From the NCBI RefSeq assembly GCF_037975245.1, contig NC_092568.1, positions 10,505,501 to 10,569,500 on the forward strand: DNA of 64,000 nucleotides, in the 5' to 3' direction. The notes beneath the pieces were generated by a model. The model was not told where the DNA came from, did no database searches, and saw only the letters and a program-made list of their open reading frames with translations. This document shows positions 61,801-64,000 of this stretch, piece by piece (the first letter of the stretch is position 1; each line of letters begins with the position of its first letter). The stretch is from Apostichopus japonicus. Taxonomy: Eukaryota; Echinodermata; Holothuroidea; Aspidochirotida; Stichopodidae. The position numbers and the translations under genes are program-made.

Positions 61801-62905
61801 CTAGCTATAGCCTAGGTACAGTACTTAAAGGGTGTGAAGAATCGCGCAAAAAGAAACGTAAATCTAATGCTGGTAATTTGACCTAGTTTCAAATGAGGTG
61901 TAACAGAAGTGCTAAACACCACCATCAATCCCAGAAAATACACACACAGCTTGCTACCATCGGTAATTAGACACTAGTGTACAATCAGTACATACAGCTG
62001 CGGTCAATACCCACAGCACAGTTTACAAACGAAACAGCGATGGACATATATCAGGTCCAGCTAAAGATAACAAGGTATCACGTTTCATTACTGTCTGCAT
62101 TTTGTAGCAACACGAACAAAACGTCACTTGCAAGCAACAGAAAGTTAACTTTTTCAGATGGCCGCACACGGTTTGGGGCGAGTCTTCAATGCCTTTAACT
62201 AGCTGACCCTAGATGTCAATGTGAGGGGGGGGAGGGTGAAGAACATGAGTATCGTGTTATCTGAATGATTTCATGGAAAAGATATGGTCACCTTCCATTA
62301 CATAACCCATGATTTAACATATGCATACCACAACTGTAAATAAATAAATTGTATGAGTAAGCTGATCAAGCCTAACCTACCATAGTACTAGTGTGTTTGA
62401 GTACTTAGGCCTTAGCACTAGTATCAGACTACTATAGACCAGTAGTAGTACAAGGCTAACACTAGATCGATCGATTTTTGCACAGCTTTTAACTATTATT
62501 ACGCTGGCCTAAGTTAGGATTTTGGCAGTGCCCTTACTGCTGTATTTAGGGCTAGGCCTACGGAAAGTCATCGCTGTGGCTCTGTGATTTAAAAAATCTT
62601 TTATATACAATATAGCAGTTGGAGACTGATTCACTAACCTTACTAAGTTCGAATTTCTGACCATTGAGCTCCACTGTGCCTATACTACAGTTCCGATTGC
62701 CAGGGTTATCAAACTTCCGGACCCAGAGAGATACAGAAATGCCGGCAGTAATGTCAGCAGTACCGTTTACTCTGACATTCGAACCACTGGAGTTGAATTT
62801 CATGGAATTGTTACCATCAGCCCAAGGAATGCCTGGTGGATGATTAACAAATAATATTATGACGAATGACAACAACAAATAATAAACCTCTTTAACCGAG
62901 TTCAT
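32771..62905 (-). CDS. Gene B: LamG-GAIN-7TM adhesion G-protein-coupled receptor (23 exons)
   Basis: Complete-looking adhesion GPCR of about 840 residues, convergent with its paralogue at 223-24152. Exons in transcript order: 62905-62639, 60403-60283, 58325-58053, 56427-56354, 55472-55287, 54025-53981, 53189-53069, 52729-52622, 50442-50379, 48796-48685, 47144-47092, 45404-45269, 44255-44167, 42932-42824, 41906-41756, 40506-40440, 39138-39078, 38717-38632, 36976-36847, 36296-36255, 33948-33874, 33139-33073, 32856-32771. Domains by residue: signal peptide 1 to about 29; LamG-like about 30-220; linker 221-245; GAIN 246-520 with predicted cleavage between Leu506 and Thr507; seven membrane segments about 525-765; tail 766-840. 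The start is the ATG at 62905, just before a hydrophobic leader; an in-frame TTG three bases upstream is not needed. The last exon is the least certain. As in gene A, two GPS cysteines are missing. Likely a cell-surface adhesion or ligand receptor; partners unknown. Confidence 0.92.
33073..33139 (-). CDS. Gene B exon 22: cytoplasmic tail
   Basis: 67 bp, acceptor TTCAG, donor GTATAG, phase 0 in and 1 out. Ends [11 protein letters not shown], matching gene A exon 23. If unspliced, the frame stays open for about 37 more codons. Confidence 0.85.
33874..33948 (-). CDS. Gene B exon 21: juxtamembrane tail
   Basis: 75 bp, acceptor CGCAG, donor GTAAGT, phase 0. Encodes [20 protein letters not shown]. 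Confidence 0.93.
35831..36224. mobile_element. hAT-like MITE, family 4, copy 1 (gene B intron 20)
   Basis: Begins CAGTGGAGGAGCTAGGGG and ends GACGCTTCGCCACTG; flanks CCGGGGTC and CCGGGCGC match at 6 of 8. The interior shares the block around GATCGCCGGAAATGACCC with family 3. The end lies about 30 bp from exon 20. Confidence 0.7.
36255..36296 (-). CDS. Gene B exon 20: end of membrane segment 7
   Basis: 42 bp, acceptor CCCAG, donor GTAAGT, phase 0. Encodes [14 protein letters not shown]. Confidence 0.95.
36847..36976 (-). CDS. Gene B exon 19: membrane segment 6 and start of segment 7
   Basis: 130 bp, acceptor TCCAG, donor GTACGT, phase 2 in and 0 out. Contains [19 protein letters not shown] and [12 protein letters not shown]. 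Confidence 0.97.
38030..38178. repeat. (ACAAT)n-type pentanucleotide repeat
   Basis: Degenerate AATAC/ACAAT units over about 150 bp in gene B intron 18. Confidence 0.8.
38305..38475. repeat. Minisatellite, CACTCCTTGACACCTTGAATA units
   Basis: About seven imperfect units of 18-25 bp in gene B intron 18. Confidence 0.8.
38632..38717 (-). CDS. Gene B exon 18: end of segment 5, third intracellular loop
   Basis: 86 bp, acceptor CCTAG, donor GTAAGT, phase 0 in and 2 out. Contains [19 protein letters not shown]. Confidence 0.93.
39078..39138 (-). CDS. Gene B exon 17: membrane segment 5
   Basis: 61 bp, acceptor TTCAG, donor GTAAGT, phase 2 in and 0 out. Encodes [20 protein letters not shown]. Confidence 0.95.
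39207..39616. repeat. (GGAT)n array with higher-order structure
   Basis: Degenerate GGAT/GGAG units of about 410 bp with a superimposed unit of about 115 bp (markers TAGATTCAGGGAGGGAGGGC and ACTAGATG). Between exons 16 and 17 of gene B. Confidence 0.9.
40440..40506 (-). CDS. Gene B exon 16: end of segment 4, second extracellular loop
   Basis: 67 bp, acceptor TATAG, donor GTAAGT, phase 1 in and 2 out. Encodes [18 protein letters not shown]. Confidence 0.92.
41014..41306. mobile_element. hAT-like MITE, family 3, copy 1 (gene B intron 15)
   Basis: The element runs 41022-41298. It begins CAGGTGCGTAGCCAAGGGG and ends CCTTGCTACGCGCCTG, flanked by a perfect 8-bp TSD ACACTGGC. Reverse orientation to the copy at 58482-58786. 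Confidence 0.92.
41756..41906 (-). CDS. Gene B exon 15: membrane segment 3, loop and start of segment 4
   Basis: 151 bp, acceptor TACAG, donor GTAAGT, phase 0 in and 1 out. Contains [20 protein letters not shown] and KVRRLVGG, identical to gene A over this block. Confidence 0.97.
42032..42182 (-). CDS. Possible duplicate (alternative or decayed) of the TM3 exon in gene B
   Basis: An open segment bounded by an acceptor (TGCAG at 42183-42187) and a donor (GTAAGA from 42031). Its length, 151 bp, and its phases, 0 in and 1 out, are exactly those of the TM3 exon that follows at 41906-41756. The first 18 residues ([18 protein letters not shown]) resemble [18 protein letters not shown]. The remainder is polar and has no membrane helix or RRLVGG loop. 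It cannot be spliced in together with the TM3 exon without a frameshift. It may be a mutually exclusive exon giving a truncated receptor, or a decaying copy, or chance. Confidence 0.25.
42824..42932 (-). CDS. Gene B exon 14: membrane segment 2
   Basis: 109 bp, acceptor GGCAG, donor GTAAGT, phase 2 in and 0 out. Encodes [20 protein letters not shown] and a short extracellular loop. Confidence 0.93.
43066..43567. repeat. (CAY)n trinucleotide array, about 500 bp
   Basis: Alternating blocks of (CAC)n and (CAT)n in gene B intron 13. It gives long spurious ORFs of Ser/Pro on one strand and Met/Val on the other. Confidence 0.97.
43595..44085. repeat. Tandem repeat, about 146-169 bp, three units
   Basis: GAATTTTGTRTTGCATTTGA recurs at 43595, 43761, 43907 and (partial) 44076. 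A piece like it (TATAGAAATTTAACCTAGAT with GATAACAGGTT) occurs at 10630-10672 in gene A. Confidence 0.85.
44167..44255 (-). CDS. Gene B exon 13: membrane segment 1
   Basis: 89 bp, acceptor TTTAG, donor GTAAGT, phase 0 in and 2 out. Encodes [20 protein letters not shown]. Confidence 0.93.
45195..45232. repeat. Poly(G) tract
   Basis: A run of G with one C and one T interruption, about 35 bp past the donor of the GPS exon of gene B. Confidence 0.9.
45269..45404 (-). CDS. Gene B exon 12: GPS cleavage motif and tethered agonist
   Basis: 136 bp, acceptor CTCAG, donor GTAGGT, phase 2 in and 0 out. Reads SMWLKDGV then [18 protein letters not shown]. Predicted cleavage is Leu506/Thr507. Lacks the same two GPS cysteines as gene A. 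Confidence 0.94.
46145..46355. mobile_element. Foldback element in gene B intron 11
   Basis: CGGGTATCACACAATCTAC starts one arm and its exact complement GTAGATTGTGTGATACCCG closes the other; arms extend through AAAGTAACCAAGCTATCTTC with small gaps. About 70 bp of loop. No coding capacity. Confidence 0.8.
46697..47063. repeat. 67-bp satellite, about 5.5 near-identical copies
   Basis: CATATCAGAGGTACCTAGCC recurs at 46697, 46764, 46831, 46898, 46965 and 47032, exactly 67 bp apart. Units are almost identical, indicating recent expansion. The array stops about 28 bp from exon 11 of gene B. Confidence 0.97.
47092..47144 (-). CDS. Gene B exon 11: start of GPS motif
   Basis: 53 bp, acceptor AACAG, donor GTGAGT, phase 0 in and 2 out. 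Ends PTCHYLNLE, aligned with PFCKYLNLK of gene A; first GPS cysteine. A 67-bp satellite lies about 30 bp past the donor. Confidence 0.82.
47795..47946. repeat. Dispersed repeat D3, copy 2
   Basis: Homologous to 28735-28885, same orientation; in gene B intron 10. Confidence 0.65.
48118..48478. mobile_element. TTAA-flanked MITE, family T1, copy 2
   Basis: The element runs 48122-48474 between TTAA sites, in gene B intron 10. It begins AGGGTGTGAAGACTCGCGC and ends GGGGCGAGTCTTCAATGCC. Confidence 0.88.
48685..48796 (-). CDS. Gene B exon 10: GAIN domain
   Basis: Acceptor GATAG, donor GTAAGT, phase 2 in and 0 out, 112 bp (12 fewer than gene A). Contains LSLQLP and [16 protein letters not shown]. 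Confidence 0.87.
48833..49082. repeat. 53/54-bp tandem repeat, about 5 copies
   Basis: GCTAGCAAGCTAGGCCAGCT recurs at about 48851, 48904, 48958, 49011 and 49065. The array begins about 37 bp upstream of gene B exon 10 (acceptor side). Confidence 0.92.
49905..50315 (+). mobile_element. 3' relic of a non-LTR retrotransposon
   Basis: A short frame reading [20 protein letters not shown] followed shortly by TAG resembles the usual C-terminus of reverse-transcriptase ORFs of the CR1/L2-like group (S-F-K-x-x-L-K-T-H-L-F). It is followed by a GC-rich CGCGCGTAGTGCGCTATATA tail typical of such 3' ends. Antisense in gene B intron 9. Family assignment is inference. Confidence 0.5.
50379..50442 (-). CDS. 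Gene B exon 9: GAIN domain
   Basis: 64 bp, acceptor TTCAAG, donor GTAAGT, phase 1 in and 2 out. Encodes [21 protein letters not shown] nearby AG at 50433 would break the frame relative to gene A, so the upstream AG was chosen. Confidence 0.8.
51606..51632. repeat. Poly(C) tract
   Basis: About 18 C in gene B intron 8; a run of about 18 A follows at 51706-51723. Confidence 0.85.
52041..52252. repeat. Dispersed repeat D1, copy in gene B intron 8
   Basis: Flanked by TTAA at 52037-52040 and 52253-52256. Contains AAAGTGGCTGGACTACTTAG. Homologous to 61282-61505 and, in gene A, 21195-21345. Confidence 0.7.
52375..52530. mobile_element. TTAA-flanked dispersed repeat D2, copy 2
   Basis: Flanked by TTAA; homologous to 21866-22027. 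It sits about 120 bp beyond a D1 copy, an arrangement also seen in gene A. Confidence 0.65.
52622..52729 (-). CDS. Gene B exon 8: GAIN domain
   Basis: 108 bp, acceptor CTCAG, donor GTTAGT, phase 1 both sides. Ends [14 protein letters not shown], matching the gene A strand SSVEISIPKENFKE. Confidence 0.92.
52768..53055. mobile_element. hAT-like MITE, family 4, truncated copy filling gene B intron 7
   Basis: Matches the interior and right end of 35831-36224 (GAGTAAAGATACTCCCTAGA, CAATAATCGCGAATAAGTAA, GGACTGTATGGACGCTCCGC). It occupies about 288 of the 339 bp between exons 7 and 8. Confidence 0.88.
53069..53189 (-). CDS. Gene B exon 7: GAIN domain
   Basis: 121 bp, acceptor TGCAG, donor GTAAGT, phase 0 in and 1 out. 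Contains [20 protein letters not shown]. The following 339-bp intron is mostly a transposon relic. Confidence 0.92.
53981..54025 (-). CDS. Gene B exon 6: GAIN microexon
   Basis: 45 bp, acceptor TCCAG, donor GTAAGT, phase 0. Encodes [15 protein letters not shown]. Confidence 0.88.
55287..55472 (-). CDS. Gene B exon 5: GAIN helical part
   Basis: Acceptor AACAG, phase 0 both sides, 62 codons, ending [13 protein letters not shown]. At the position homologous to the gene A donor the sequence is AAG then GCAAAT, so the intron would use a GC donor; the reading frame stays open beyond it. Confidence 0.85.
56354..56427 (-). CDS. Gene B exon 4: Ser/Thr-rich linker
   Basis: 74 bp, acceptor TCCAG, donor GTATGC, phase 1 in and 0 out. 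Encodes [20 protein letters not shown]. It is 42 bp longer than its gene A counterpart. Confidence 0.8.
56643..57048. mobile_element. hAT-like MITE, family 1, copy 2 (gene B intron 3) with perfect TSD
   Basis: The element runs 56651-57040, beginning CAAGGGCATAGGAA, with the 8-bp direct repeat TCTGTAGG on both sides. Closely similar throughout to 15406-15769. Contains long G-runs. Confidence 0.92.
57453..57819. mobile_element. TTAA-flanked MITE, family T1, copy 3
   Basis: The element runs 57457-57815 between TTAA sites, in gene B intron 3. Confidence 0.88.
58053..58325 (-). CDS. Gene B exon 3: end of LamG-like domain
   Basis: Acceptor AACAG, donor GTATTT, phase 1 both sides, 273 bp. Contains [20 protein letters not shown] and NMSELIALR, the closing strands of the domain, nearly identical to gene A exon 4. 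Confidence 0.93.
58474..58794. mobile_element. hAT-like MITE, family 3, copy 2 (gene B intron 2) with perfect TSD
   Basis: The element runs 58482-58786. Terminal repeats CAGGCGCGTAGCCA / TGGCTACGCGCCTG are perfect; the 8-bp TSD is CTGACAGT. Inserted about 150 bp upstream of exon 3. Confidence 0.95.
59672..60272. repeat. 60/61-bp minisatellite, about 10 copies (gene B intron 2)
   Basis: Blocks TTCTGCAGTATGTACTGTAC and CATTACCATACACTTA recur every 60-61 bp. The last unit runs almost to the donor of exon 2 (60283). Confidence 0.93.
60283..60403 (-). CDS. Gene B exon 2: LamG-like domain
   Basis: Acceptor AACAG, donor GTAAGC, phase 0 in and 1 out, 121 bp. Contains [13 protein letters not shown], matching gene A exon 3. 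A 60-bp minisatellite runs up to about 10 bp from this donor on the intron side. Confidence 0.9.
61282..61505. repeat. Dispersed repeat D1, copy in gene B intron 1
   Basis: Begins ACATCTAAGGCTCATC and contains AAAGTGGCTGGACTACTTAT, matching 52041-52252. A partial D2-like start (AGGAGCATTGCAGAGGTATA) follows at about 61622. Confidence 0.65.
61825..62198. mobile_element. TTAA-flanked MITE, family T1, copy 4
   Basis: The element runs 61829-62194 between TTAA sites in gene B intron 1, about 440 bp downstream of exon 1. Confidence 0.88.
62639..62905 (-). CDS. Gene B exon 1: signal peptide and start of LamG-like domain
   Basis: ATG at 62905, donor GTTAGT, phase 0 out. The leader core [13 protein letters not shown] is a clear signal peptide. 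It continues into [19 protein letters not shown] and [18 protein letters not shown], aligned with gene A exon 2. Confidence 0.88.
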
Positions 62906-64000
62906 CAAGGTTGTAGTTATTTACCCGATCGTCGGTTGAACTGAAGTATGGCATTCTTGCTTACTCCAAATTGGAGGCTGCTATGTATCCAATCTAAACA
63001 TTCAGTTATTTTTTTTTTCAAACACTTCCACGGAGTTGCATATCTCATCGCAAGCAAACACTGATTTCAAATGAACAAACGTATTATTAGTTACGCAATC
63101 TTGCAAAAAGTACCGCTGGACATTTCCATTACACACACCTGTGAAGGTTCTTCGTCAATTCAATGTGTCCCCTTGGAGTTGAAGCAAAAGCAATACAATA
63201 ATAAAGATTTTCACTCAGTTTGACCTTTGACCTCTGATCTTTGGTGGGGGGGGGGGGGGGGCTGCGAGAAACAAGGGTTCACTCGGGGTATACCTTCCAA
63301 ACCAAGTTGGAAGAATCGACACGGCCGTTTATGAGGAGTTTGGACACAAAATTGGACACACACACGACGGCACAATGACACGCACACACACGGGACGGTA
63401 CCATTTCACCCCTCCCTCACTCATGGCGCAGAAAGCTGCGATTATGCCGCAGTTGCATACACGGATGTTCTTCTTAATAATTAGGTGGTTCCACATACGA
63501 AGTTTGAAATGTTTCCAATTTTGACTCTAATTGTTATTCTGATTGCAATGTTCGACCACAAATTACTTTTGACCACAATATAGTGTCGTTGAACTCTATC
63601 ATGTGTACCTAAATATCAAGTATGAAACTTTAATGCAAGCTTTCCTTTTGAAGTTATTGCATTTGCACAAATTACAGGATCTTTACTTCTGTTGGCCTCA
63701 AGTTACCTTTGATCTCCACAGGAAATACTTTATTTCTTGTACTCAAAGATTCGAATCCTCATAACAAAAATACAACACATCCAAAACATTTATGTAGTTA
63801 AGGTATTTGTAGCTACATTTTTCAGATATTGACCTATTTTGACCTGAAGTGACCTTTGACCTCCACAGAGAACAGTAGGATTATTGTAATCAGTATGGTG
63901 GTCAAAATACCAAGTATCAAATCCATGCACGCTTTAGTTTTTGAGTAATTGTGTTTATAAAATTTTTAAGACTTTGAAATGTCATGACTTCAAATGACCT
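62906..64000. other. 5' flank of gene B
   Basis: No coding sequence supported and no convincing TATA box seen on the minus strand. Contains a poly(G) run near 63246 and, from about 63555, a diverged tandem repeat of about 145 bp marked by GACCTTTGACCTCCACAG. Any promoter must lie here, or further upstream with an untranslated first exon. Confidence 0.5.

Overview
This is animal genomic DNA: AT-rich, with GT-AG introns, dense simple repeats and many short non-autonomous DNA transposons. No bacterial-type gene organisation is present. The gene family and repeat style fit a marine invertebrate deuterostome, perhaps an echinoderm. That assignment is inference; no marker in the window fixes the species.

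Two multi-exon genes account for almost all supportable coding sequence. Gene A (+ strand, 223-24152, 24 exons, 5' end outside the window) and gene B (- strand, 62905-32771, 23 exons, apparently complete, about 840 residues) are paralogous adhesion-type (class B2) G-protein-coupled receptors. Both have an N-terminal LamG/pentraxin-like jelly-roll, a GAIN domain with a GPS autoproteolysis motif, seven membrane segments and a short cytoplasmic tail. They lie tail to tail. I assembled the exons by hand from splice sites, reading-frame phase and cross-alignment of the two copies. Every comparable junction has the same phase in both genes. Thirteen of the comparable exons are identical in length, and all other length differences are multiples of three, which strongly supports the models.

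Layout: 1-222 is gene A intron or upstream sequence. 223-4995 holds the LamG part and linker of gene A, 5277-13518 its GAIN/GPS part, 14562-20615 its seven membrane segments, and 20862-24152 its tail. 24153-32770 is intergenic and holds a 24/48-bp minisatellite, a tandem duplication of about 325 bp, one TTAA-type element and an unrecognised 173-codon ORF. 32771-33948 is the tail of gene B, 36255-44255 its membrane segments, 45269-55472 its GPS/GAIN part, 56354-62905 its linker, LamG and signal peptide. 62906-64000 is 5' flank with a diverged tandem repeat of about 145 bp.

The introns carry seven hAT-like elements (several with perfect 8-bp target-site duplications), TTAA-flanked MITEs, foldback elements, a non-LTR retrotransposon 3' relic and many mini- and microsatellites. 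Several arrays begin within a few tens of bases of a 5' splice site.

The most notable biology is the GPS motif. Both receptors keep the His-Leu-Thr cleavage site but lack the same two of the four usual GPS cysteines. Gene B also has a possible second exon of exactly the same length and phase just upstream of the exon for membrane segment 3.
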